From Alloalcanivorax balearicus MACL04 (lineage in GTDB: Bacteria; Pseudomonadota; Gammaproteobacteria; Pseudomonadales; Alcanivoracaceae): 57,924 bases of DNA. The notes below the pieces were generated by a model. The model ran no database searches, was not told the DNA's origin, and saw only the letters and a program-made list of their open reading frames with translations. Shown here piece by piece: positions 32,058-39,672 of this stretch. The first letter of the stretch is position 1. Each line of letters begins with the position of its first letter. Where the stretch lies: the NCBI RefSeq assembly GCF_025532145.1, contig NZ_ARXS01000028.1, positions 1-57,924 on the forward strand, read 5' to 3'. Position numbers and translations under genes: made by a program.

Positions 32058-33354
32058 CGACACTGTTACTCAGATCGAGAGTGGCCCGGGTGCCTCCTCC
32101 CGGCATCGAATCGAAACTCAGTCTCCAACCAAAATGTTCGCAGATCCGCTGGCTCAGAAATAAGCCGAGCCCCGGGCCTGTTCCCGGGGCGGGCTGGGCG
32201 CGCAGACTCTGGGTGTAGTCCCGGGCAACCTGTTCCGGGTCGAAGCCCACGCCGGTATCGGTGACCCGCAGAAGCACGCCTTCCTCGGTATTGACATCGA
32301 TTCCGATGAACCCTTGGTGAGTGTTCTCGGCGGCATTGCGGAGCAGGTTGCTAACAGCGATACGAAGCATGGCGGCGGGCGCGTTCAAGACGATGGCGGG
32401 CAGGGAGGCGAGCTCGAAAGCCACCGGCTTGTTCGATACCAGATGTTGATGATCGCGGACCAGCGCGGGCAGAAGTTCACGCAGGTCGCACCACTCCCGG
32501 GTGCCGTTATCCGCAGGTTGCTCCCGTGACAGGAACAACAGAGCCGCCATGATCTCATGCAGATTGTCCACGGTTTCGCGGATGCGGTGAAGCGGACGGC
32601 GGGCGGTGGACGGCAACTCTGGCAGGGTATCGAGCACATCCACCGCACTGGCGATCACGGCGATGGGGGTACGGAATTCGTGACTGGCCTGGTCGATCAA
32701 TTGCCGCTCCCGTTCAATGAAACTGTCGACGCGATCGAGGTAGCCGTTGGCCGCCACGGCGATGTGATGAATCTCGATCTCCTTGTAGTCGACCGGCAGA
32801 CGGGCGCCGGCCTCTCGTGGATCCAGGGACGCCATGCGTTTGGCGATGTCCTTGACCGGCGCGGAGAGGCGTCGGGCCAGTGAGCGTACCAGCAGAATCG
32901 CCAACATCAGGCTGATGGCGGCGATCACCGCGCCGAGCAGGGCACCCTGATTTTGTTGTGTTTCCAGTTCCGTGATATCCAGCGCCAGCACCACTCGCTC
33001 GGTGTCATTGGGGTGGACCAGAGCCACATAGGTACGCCCTTGCCACTCAATTTGTCGGCTCTGGAATCCCAGGGGCAAATCACGAAAGGGCGGAGGGACG
33101 GATTCTTCCCCTTGCCTGGCGGGAACGTACCAGCCACGCAAAGGGCCGACCTGCGGCAACTTCCTGGTTTTCAGAGGTTTGTCGGCGTCCAGATCCGCCA
33201 GGGTGGATTCCAGAATAATGCGCCAGTACTGGCTTTCCAGCAGGGACTGGGACAGGTAGCTATGGAAGGCGATGACGGCGGTCAAAAGGATGATCACCAG
33301 CAGGAAGCTGCTGTTGATCCGCCGGCGAAGACTGGTATGCCGGCAGCTATTCAT
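32041..33354 (-). CDS. Sensor histidine kinase
   Basis: A 437-residue membrane kinase. TM1 (residues about 16-33), a periplasmic sensor of about 100 residues, TM2 (about 138-158) and HAMP (about 160-212) lead to the H-box ASHEFRTPIAV (H225). The ATPase domain shows NLLRNAAENT, DTGVGFDP and GPGLGLFLSQRI. It overlaps the response-regulator stop by 8 bases and closes a mipA-like/regulator/kinase operon. The signal is unknown. The last residues (about VATPQL) are encoded within a REP element, so the C-terminus may have been altered by repeat insertion. Confidence 0.9.
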   Translation of the reverse strand: MNSCRHTSLRRRINSSFLLVIILLTAVIAFHSYLSQSLLESQYWRIILESTLADLDADKPLKTRKLPQVGPLRGWYVPARQGEESVPPPFRDLPLGFQSRQIEWQGRTYVALVHPNDTERVVLALDITELETQQNQGALLGAVIAAISLMLAILLVRSLARRLSAPVKDIAKRMASLDPREAGARLPVDYKEIEIHHIAVAANGYLDRVDSFIERERQLIDQASHEFRTPIAVIASAVDVLDTLPELPSTARRPLHRIRETVDNLHEIMAALLFLSREQPADNGTREWCDLRELLPALVRDHQHLVSNKPVAFELASLPAIVLNAPAAMLRIAVSNLLRNAAENTHQGFIGIDVNTEEGVLLRVTDTGVGFDPEQVARDYTQSLRAQPAPGTGPGLGLFLSQRICEHFGWRLSFDSMPGGGTRATLDLSNSVATPQL

Positions 33355-34054
33355 GGTCTAGCTGGCACAACCGGTAACCCACCCGGGGCGCCGTGTGAAT
33401 CAGCTTTCTGCTGAATGGACGATCCACCACCTTGCGCAGGTGGTACATGTGCGAGCGCAGAATATCCTGATCCGGCGGGCCGTCGCCCCAGAGAGTGGAC
33501 TCCAGTTTTTCCCGGGGCACGACTTTGGGGGATGCCCGCATCAAAACTTCCAGCAGCCGCCGACCGGCCGGCGGCAGGGAAAGCATGCGACCGCCGCGTT
33601 TGATTTCCAGTGTCTGAGGGTCAAACCGCAAGTCACCCACGCAGAGGTCGGCGGAGCCGGCATCCCAGCCCCGGCTGACCAGGACGCGCAGGCGGATTTC
33701 CAGTTCCGCCAGAGCGAAAGGTTTGATCAGATAGTCGTCGGCGCCGGCCTCGAAGCCGGCGATTTTGTCCGGCAGTTGGTCCTTGGCCGTGAGCATCAGC
33801 ACCGGCGTGGCGAGGCCGGCTTCGTCGCGCAGGCGTTTCAGGAAATCGAGCCCGCTCAGGCGTGGCAACATCCAATCCAGGACGATGACATCGTAGTGGT
33901 TGTGGGTGGCCAGATGCAGTCCGGACAGACCGTCTGGTGCCGCATCCGGATAATGACCACGGGCTTCCAGGTAATCGAACAGGTTGCCCGCCAGGGCACT
34001 GTTGTCCTCGATGATCAAAACTTGCAGGTGGTTACAGCCCGCCAACTGGATCAT
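33347..34054 (-). CDS. OmpR/PhoP-family response regulator
   Basis: A 235-residue regulator, start at MIQLAGCNHLQVLIIEDN. The receiver domain (residues 10-125) has acidic pocket E16-D17, phospho-acceptor D60 (VIVLDWMLP), the LMLTAKD switch and IKPFALAEL. The C-terminal winged helix (about 140-232) shows SPKVVPREKLESTLWG and RSHMYHLRKVVDRPF, then APRVGYRL. It lies 20 bases after the MipA-like gene and overlaps the kinase gene, so the pair and the outer-membrane protein are one operon. No binding site was recognised. Confidence 0.92.
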   Translation of the reverse strand: MIQLAGCNHLQVLIIEDNSALAGNLFDYLEARGHYPDAAPDGLSGLHLATHNHYDVIVLDWMLPRLSGLDFLKRLRDEAGLATPVLMLTAKDQLPDKIAGFEAGADDYLIKPFALAELEIRLRVLVSRGWDAGSADLCVGDLRFDPQTLEIKRGGRMLSLPPAGRRLLEVLMRASPKVVPREKLESTLWGDGPPDQDILRSHMYHLRKVVDRPFSRKLIHTAPRVGYRLCQLDHE

Positions 34055-34074
34055 GGTGCCCCTCCCGTGAAGCC

Positions 34075-34902
34075 TTAAAAGCGGTAGCCAATGAACAGAG
34101 CCGCCCGTGGCTGGGTGGCGGAACCGTGGTCCTCCACCAGAGGACTTTCGGCGGCGTCGCCGAGCAAGCGCGCCACGCCCACCTGTGCGCGCACCAGCCA
34201 ATGCCGGCTCGGGGAATAGTTCAGTCCCAGGCTCAGTCCTACATCTTTCATGCCAGCTTCGGCTTCATGCGCAGGCAGCCCGGTTGTCATCGCCTGATCC
34301 GGTGTGACTCCGAAATAGGTGTCGGTGAAATCGGCGTCGGCCCAAGTGGCGCTGGCCTCCAGTTCCAGTTGTAGACGCGGATTGAGGGTGAAAGTTCGGC
34401 CCGCTTCCAGATCAATTTGCAGGCCGTCGTGGCTGCTGGAGAGGTCCTGATAGACGGCCAGTTGCGCTTTCCAGGGGCCTCGCCCGACATTCAGGGCAAG
34501 CCCTCCGTCGACGCCGGCATCGATATCCTCCAGGCCCTCAAGGATCGAATTGTCGTCGCTGTCGCGGCCGGAATGATAACGGGCCACCGCATCCAGTCCC
34601 CACACGCCATTGCCCCATAATCGCGCACCGGCGGTGGTGCCACGCAGATACAAGCGCTCCCCGTACTCGGCGAAGATCAGCGGTACCGCGCGTGTCTCGA
34701 GGTCGTCGGAGCCCGGGTAATCGGGACGGTAAAGCGCGCCGGCGCCAAGGATAAGGCGCCAGTCCGATTTACCGTGGGGCTCTTTGTCGGAAGGCGTGGG
34801 GGAAGCGAATACGGTGGGTGGGAGGGCCAATACCAGAATCAGACGGATGGCTCGCGCGTCCCGCCAGCCAGGGCGGGGGGCAAATGTAGACGATGGGAAC
34901 AT
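34075..34902 (-). CDS. MipA/OmpV-family outer-membrane protein
   Basis: A 275-residue predicted barrel with a signal sequence (IRLILVLALPPTVFASP) preceded by a somewhat long charged N-terminus. It shows the MipA/OmpV pattern (LILGAGALYRPDYPGSDD, VPLIFAEYGERLYLRG, LELEASATWADADFTDTYFGVTPDQA) and ends in GYRF with a C-terminal Phe. MipA is a scaffold between lytic transglycosylase and penicillin-binding protein in E. coli; OmpV-like members respond to osmotic or antibiotic stress. Linkage to a two-component system suggests a regulated envelope function. Confidence 0.88.
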   Translation of the reverse strand: MFPSSTFAPRPGWRDARAIRLILVLALPPTVFASPTPSDKEPHGKSDWRLILGAGALYRPDYPGSDDLETRAVPLIFAEYGERLYLRGTTAGARLWGNGVWGLDAVARYHSGRDSDDNSILEGLEDIDAGVDGGLALNVGRGPWKAQLAVYQDLSSSHDGLQIDLEAGRTFTLNPRLQLELEASATWADADFTDTYFGVTPDQAMTTGLPAHEAEAGMKDVGLSLGLNYSPSRHWLVRAQVGVARLLGDAAESPLVEDHGSATQPRAALFIGYRF

Positions 34903-35061
34903 GTTCTCCTCCGATCGGCCGGTGGGGCCAGGAGATTCACCCTAGCGTCGCCGGTGTGGAGGAAATGTCGTTGGCTCGTGGGGAAAGCGCCGGGCGGCGA
35001 TTTTTCGTACCGGCGTGGATGCGGTAGCATAAGCGCCACTTTTATCAAGGAGGATAAGACC

Positions 35062-37209
35062 TTGGAGTTATTGGGACTGCTCAAACTGCTGTTCATTCTG
35101 GTGGTGCTGGGGCTCACTGTCAGCAGCCTGATCGGCTATTCATCCCGTCGCCGCCGGAGTGCCAAGGCGTTGGCCGAAGTGCGCGAGCAGGGCGGCGCGA
35201 TTCGCCGGTTGAGCGAAACGGAGCGGCAGGCCTTGCCGCCGGTCTACGATCCGGCCAAACCGAAGCGTCCGCTGGCACTGGAAAGCGATGAAGTATTCCT
35301 GCTGGAAGGCGCCTATTCCCGTCATGGTCTCGAATCCAACGGAACCAGTACCTGGCATGACATCATTGATGGCGTGGAGGTGTTCCTGCCTTATGACGCC
35401 GACCTGTTCCTGGCCGAGCATAACCGCGCCGAAGTGGTGTTCGCCGGCAAGATGGCGGTGGTGGTCGGGTTGAATCAGGAGTTCGATTTGCTCAGCGCGG
35501 TGGAGCGGGATCAGCGCCGCAACACCGCGGATCAACAATGGCGGGACGGTGCTCGCGGCGCTTTACAGGATGTGTTCGTCGGCAACGACGAAGACCGCGA
35601 TGACGATCCGGATCGGAACAAGGAAAAGGACGAAGAGGAAGCCGCGCGTAAACGCCGGGTGGACATTTACGCCCAGCGGGACGAGACCGTGGCGGAGATC
35701 GAAGCCCGTCGCGGCCGCGGCGTGGGGCTCTTGCCGGGGCTGTTGCTTACTTTGGCGTTCATCGGCCTGGGGATCGCCACGGCCCGGACCGGCGTGTTGG
35801 CAGTGTCCCTGTGGAGTGGCGCCGCTGTGCTGTTGACGGTCTGGGCGTTGTGGCTGTTCTGGCGCCGCTGGCGCCCCGGTCCGCCGCAGAAGGTGAATAC
35901 GGTTACCGGTACCCTGAATCTGACGCCACTGTTGTTCGACGAAGCCAACAGCCGTGTGACCGTGGCCGCCTCCCTGGGCGACAAGCTGGTCTTCAGCCTG
36001 CCGGAACACTGGCGCCCCCATGTGAGCTATGAGGACGGCCAACGCCTGGAGATGGACCTGCGCGTGGACGATTACTCGGTGGTCAGCTATAACCGCCAAC
36101 TGTCCCTGGACGAGGAAATCCGACGCTTTCCGCTGGCCTACTGGGGGCGCCACTTTACCATGGCGCTGGTGGCGGGTGTGGCGCTGGTGGCGGCGCTGAT
36201 GTTGTCACGGGGGCCTTGGGCCGATCTGATGCTGACCTGGAATGCGGTGTCCGGAGCGAGTTATGTGGAGGTACGGGAGGCGTCGGATCTGCTGGCGGCG
36301 CCGCCGGGTCCCGGCACCATGGTGGACCTGTCCGGATCGGGACGGTGCCAGGTACGCGCATCGATGGGGGATTGGCAGTACCCCAGAGTGCACTGTGACT
36401 GGATCCGCTGGGGGGGCGATACCTCCGCGCTGCCCCGGGTGGAGGTCGATGAGCTCACCGACGCGCTGTTCGCCGACGAGGTGGTGAAAACGCGCCGGGA
36501 TCCCTATGTGGAAATGATGGTGAAGCTGTACGGCCGGGATCCGGGTCAGGCGCCGTTGGTGGTCAGCAATTCCAGGGAATTGATTGAACTGGTGGACAGC
36601 GCTTGCGGATCGCGGCAACAGCAAGCCTGCGCTTATCTTCGCGATACCCTCGTTGAACACCTCCGTGTCGCCTTGCCGGAACGGCCCACGGATTGGGAAA
36701 CGTTGCGCGAAGAGGTGGTCGGCTATGACGGTGAGAAACCGCTGCAAGCGGTAATAGGGCGCTCTCAGCTTAGCCTGGTGAAGCGCCGTTTGCGCGCGGT
36801 GGGGCAGGAACGAGCGGAACAGGCGGTACCGGATCTTGGCCGCGAGATCCATGAGAGCGAAAAAGGTGGTGTGCTGGTGCACATGATCGGCGACCCCGGG
36901 CTGACGCCGGCATCAATGACCGATATTCAGTTGTGGCGGCGTTTCGTCGAACTGACCACGCCGGGCAGTGCGGCGCCATTCTCGGCGAAGGGGATGGTGG
37001 TCCATCGCGGCGAGGACGATTCGGGCGCGCCGATACTGGTGGTGGATGTCACCCGCCAACTGGACTGGCCCTGGCGTTCGCTGCTGCTCTCATTCTGGAT
37101 ACTGCTGTGCGCCGTGCTGTTGCCGGTTCACGTCTGGCTGGCGGTACAGCAGTACCGCGCCCGGCGGCGCCGCGAAGCGGATCTGGCCCGGCTTCATGGC
37201 TGGGCGTGA
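35062..37209 (+). CDS. IgaA/UmoB-family inner-membrane protein
   Basis: A 715-residue protein with a TTG start at 35062, supported by AAGGAGG 8 bases upstream; in-frame ATGs further up are in the neighbouring gene. TM segments lie at about 3-25, 231-270, 360-380 and near the C-terminus (about 670-695), as in IgaA. Sequence agreement with E. coli YrfF/IgaA is recognisable (LSLDEEIRRFPLAYWGRH; MLTWNAVSGASYVEV; MVDLSGSGRCQVRAS). IgaA restrains the Rcs envelope-stress relay in enterobacteria; no rcs gene is visible here. A charged insertion (DRDDDPDRNKEKDEEE) lies between the first cytoplasmic domain and TM2. It is divergent from the MipA/two-component operon. Confidence 0.85.
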   Translation: MELLGLLKLLFILVVLGLTVSSLIGYSSRRRRSAKALAEVREQGGAIRRLSETERQALPPVYDPAKPKRPLALESDEVFLLEGAYSRHGLESNGTSTWHDIIDGVEVFLPYDADLFLAEHNRAEVVFAGKMAVVVGLNQEFDLLSAVERDQRRNTADQQWRDGARGALQDVFVGNDEDRDDDPDRNKEKDEEEAARKRRVDIYAQRDETVAEIEARRGRGVGLLPGLLLTLAFIGLGIATARTGVLAVSLWSGAAVLLTVWALWLFWRRWRPGPPQKVNTVTGTLNLTPLLFDEANSRVTVAASLGDKLVFSLPEHWRPHVSYEDGQRLEMDLRVDDYSVVSYNRQLSLDEEIRRFPLAYWGRHFTMALVAGVALVAALMLSRGPWADLMLTWNAVSGASYVEVREASDLLAAPPGPGTMVDLSGSGRCQVRASMGDWQYPRVHCDWIRWGGDTSALPRVEVDELTDALFADEVVKTRRDPYVEMMVKLYGRDPGQAPLVVSNSRELIELVDSACGSRQQQACAYLRDTLVEHLRVALPERPTDWETLREEVVGYDGEKPLQAVIGRSQLSLVKRRLRAVGQERAEQAVPDLGREIHESEKGGVLVHMIGDPGLTPASMTDIQLWRRFVELTTPGSAAPFSAKGMVVHRGEDDSGAPILVVDVTRQLDWPWRSLLLSFWILLCAVLLPVHVWLAVQQYRARRRREADLARLHGWA

Positions 37210-37212
37210 GCG

Positions 37213-37434
37213 TCCCACAGCCGCTTCGTAGTTGAGTCTGTAGGAGCTTTTTCCGGGCGGCGGGCCGCTGCAAGCGAATTGCACCACGTCTAAAGAATTC
37301 GCTTGCAGGCAAGCTCCCACAGGGGCTTCGTAGCATGGTCTGTGGGAGCTAGCCTGCTGGCGAATTAGCACCCGACGCGGGATATTCGCTTGCAGTGGCC
37401 CGCCGCCCGGAAAAAGCTCCTACAGCGGGTTCGT
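37213..37434. repeat. REP-like repeat array with long GGGCGGCGGGCC variant
   Basis: Contains GTAGGAGCTTTTTCCGGGCG followed by GCGGGCCGCTGCAAGCGAAT near 37243-37280 and its inverted copy at about 37385-37425, plus ordinary GTGGGAGCTAGCCTGCTGGCG and TTCGCTTGCAGGCAAGCTCCC units between them. The whole array is roughly palindromic. Confidence 0.8.
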
Positions 37435-37452
37435 CGTGTCTGGGGTGAATGA

Positions 37453-38331
37453 TCACGCCGCCAGCCGGGGGGGGATGCGCGGCGCCAGCCAGTCGATCAC
37501 ATAGCGTACCCGGCGTGACAGCAGTTGCGAGTGCGGGTAGGTCAACAGCACGGGGCTGGGATCCGGCTCGAAGGCTTCCAATACTCTTACCAAAGTGCCG
37601 TCCGCCAGGGCATCTCGTACCTGATAGTGATAGAAACGCCCGAAGCCGAGGCCGGCGATGCAGGCTTGCCGGGCGCTTTCGATCTGGTTGGTGACCAGGG
37701 TGGGATCAATCCGTACCGTCTTGTCGTGAAAGCCCCAAAGCGGCCCCTGCGGTGCGAACAGCACACAGGGGCGATGTTCCAGTTCTTGCGGCGTCAATGG
37801 TTCACCCTGGTTTTCCAGATAGTCCGGACTGGCGCACACCACCGTCGACATATGCCCAAGGGGACGGACGACCAGTGACGAATCCCGTGGGTGCCCGATT
37901 CGTATCGCCAGATCCAGGCCCGCTTCGACCAGGTTCACCACCTTGTCGTCCAGCACAAGATTAATACGCATGGCGGGGTGATCGCTGAGAAAGCGGTTCA
38001 CCAGCGGCGCCACATGATAGCGGCCAAAGGTTTCCGGAGCGGTGATTCCCACGGTGCCGGAAGGCCCCTTCTGGCGCTCCTGCAATGCGCTTTCCGCCTC
38101 GCTCACTTCGGCCAGAATGCGCCGGCAGCGCGCCAGATAATCCCGGCCTTCCTCGGTGAGGGACAGTTGGCGGGTGGTGCGATTGAGGAGGCGGACGTTA
38201 AGGGAACGCTCCAACGCCGCCAGGCTGCGCACCACCGAAGCCGGGGATTGTCCTTGGGCGTCCGCCGCCGCGCTGAGACTGCCGCTGTCGACGATACGCA
38301 CGAAGGTGGCCATCGCTTTCAATTTATCCAT
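37453..38331 (-). CDS. LysR-family transcriptional regulator
   Basis: A 292-residue LysR regulator, start at MDKLKAMATFVRIVDSGSLSAAA. The HTH (residues 15-60) reads SLSAAADAQGQSPASVVRSLAALERSL in two stretches, then LNRTTRQLSLTEEGRDYL. The effector domain (from about 90) has GTVGITAPETFGR and LDLAIRIGHPRDSSL. It resembles the group that sits beside and controls glutathione transferase, glyoxalase or reductase genes. The divergent VOC and GST genes are its likely targets; the effector is unknown. Confidence 0.9.
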   Translation of the reverse strand: MDKLKAMATFVRIVDSGSLSAAADAQGQSPASVVRSLAALERSLNVRLLNRTTRQLSLTEEGRDYLARCRRILAEVSEAESALQERQKGPSGTVGITAPETFGRYHVAPLVNRFLSDHPAMRINLVLDDKVVNLVEAGLDLAIRIGHPRDSSLVVRPLGHMSTVVCASPDYLENQGEPLTPQELEHRPCVLFAPQGPLWGFHDKTVRIDPTLVTNQIESARQACIAGLGFGRFYHYQVRDALADGTLVRVLEAFEPDPSPVLLTYPHSQLLSRRVRYVIDWLAPRIPPRLAA

Positions 38332-38472
38332 GCTTTGCCCTCCGGGCTCCTGGGCCGAGCTGACTTGTGCGCCGCGCGTAATAGTGTTCTGCGTTCGGGG
38401 CCATTTTTCACCTATCCAAACTAGGTCAGCATCGGTGGCCAATCAATAGGCCGAAAGTGGAGGTTTTGGGCT

Positions 38473-38916
38473 ATGCAGGTGGACGATCCGACGACGTTGC
38501 AAGACTGTCCGGTGACGGCGACCGGCTATGACCACGTGGGCATCCGGGTAACCGACCGGCGCCGGTCGCTGCGTTTCTATGAACGCCTGGGATTCCGGCA
38601 AACCCACCACTTTCCCGGCGCCGAAGCCAATGAAATGGTCACCGAGGCCGGGGTGCGGATCAACCTGATTTTCAATGGCGCCCATCGGCCAGGCGGTCGC
38701 AATGTGTTGCTGGATGAACCGGTGAAACTGCCCGGTATGACGCACCCGGCGTTCCTGGTGGAGGATCTGGCCGCGCTGCAATCCTGGCTGGAGCAGGAAA
38801 GTATCGTGATTACCGAAGGCCCCAAACGGATCGGTCCGCGTCGGGTGGCGCTGTTTATTCGTGATCCCGACGGCAATGTTCTTGAATTCAATCAACTGAT
38901 TCCCGAACAGGACTGA
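38473..38916 (+). CDS. VOC (glyoxalase/bleomycin-resistance) family protein
   Basis: A 147-residue metal-dependent VOC protein. GYDHVGIRVTDRRRSLRFYERLGF begins the first beta-alpha-beta-beta-beta unit, in two stretches with a His ligand, and MTHPAFLVEDLAAL and FIRDPDGNVLEFNQL end the second with His/Glu ligands. It could be a lactoylglutathione lyase-like enzyme or a dioxygenase. It is 38 bases upstream of the GST gene in the same direction, divergent from a LysR regulator, which suggests shared glutathione-linked detoxification. Confidence 0.85.
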   Translation: MQVDDPTTLQDCPVTATGYDHVGIRVTDRRRSLRFYERLGFRQTHHFPGAEANEMVTEAGVRINLIFNGAHRPGGRNVLLDEPVKLPGMTHPAFLVEDLAALQSWLEQESIVITEGPKRIGPRRVALFIRDPDGNVLEFNQLIPEQD

Positions 38917-38954
38917 TTCTTGAACAGGACCGACTCTTGAGTAGGAGAGCAATG

Positions 38955-39548
38955 ATGAAACTGTATGACCTGGAGCCTTCGGGCAATTGCTATAAGGTGC
39001 GTTTGTTTGCCGCGCTGGCGGGGCTGCCACTGGAGATCGAAGCGGTGGATTTTCTCGCCGGCGAACATAAAGGGGAACGTCTTGCCGTGCTGAATCCCTG
39101 GGGAGAATTACCGATCCTTGAGGACGGCAAACTGGTGTTGCGGGATTCCCAGGCGATATTGGTGTATCTGGCCGGGCGCTATGGTGGCGAGGCGTGGTGG
39201 CCGGGGGAGGCGCACCTTCAGGGAGAGGTGATGCAATGGCTGTCGGTAGCCGCCAATGAAATTCAGCACGGTCCCAACGCCGCGCGTCTGGTCGATAAGT
39301 TCGGTTACGCCCTGGACAAGGCGCTGGCGCTGGAACGCAGTGAACGGATTTTAAGGTTGCTGGATGATCATTTGGCGACGCATCAATGGCTCGCCGCTGG
39401 CCGGCCCACCATCGCCGAATGCGCGGTGTTTCCCTATCTGGCGGTGGCTTGGGAAGGTGGCGTGGATCCGCGTCCCTATCAGCATGTGAACGCCTGGATG
39501 GAACGGATCAAGGCGCTGCCCGGGTTTCAGCCCATGCCCGGAATTTAG
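38955..39548 (+). CDS. Glutathione S-transferase family protein
   Basis: A 197-residue GST. The N-terminal thioredoxin-like domain has LYDLEPSGNCYKVRLFAALAG with the SGNCYKV active-site loop and the NPWGELPILEDGKLVL and RDSQAILVYLAGRYG glutathione-binding stretches. The helical C-terminal domain covers about 85-197. AGGAGAG 5 bases upstream supports 38955; the adjacent ATG at 38952 is also possible. It pairs with the VOC gene. Substrate not known. Confidence 0.9.
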   Translation: MKLYDLEPSGNCYKVRLFAALAGLPLEIEAVDFLAGEHKGERLAVLNPWGELPILEDGKLVLRDSQAILVYLAGRYGGEAWWPGEAHLQGEVMQWLSVAANEIQHGPNAARLVDKFGYALDKALALERSERILRLLDDHLATHQWLAAGRPTIAECAVFPYLAVAWEGGVDPRPYQHVNAWMERIKALPGFQPMPGI

Positions 39549-39569
39549 TCAGAGGTCGCTACAGGGCCG

Positions 39570-39655
39570 CTGTGGGAGCTTGCCTGCAAGCGAATCTTTC
39601 CCCGAAACACAATTCGCTTGCAAGCAAGCTTCCCACAGTGGCTTCGTAGACCGGT
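39570..39655. repeat. REP-like palindromic pair
   Basis: GTGGGAGCTTGCCTGCAAGCG and TTCGCTTGCAAGCAAGCTTCC-CACAG between the convergent GST and pqqF genes. Confidence 0.85.
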
Positions 39656-39672
39656 ATTCGTGTTGGCGCAAA

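Noticed and set aside
34774-35061. Upstream extension of the IgaA-like gene to the ATG at 34774
   Set aside because: The extension overlaps the divergent MipA-like gene and is Arg/Gly-rich; the TTG at 35062 has a strong AAGGAGG site and gives the normal family length.
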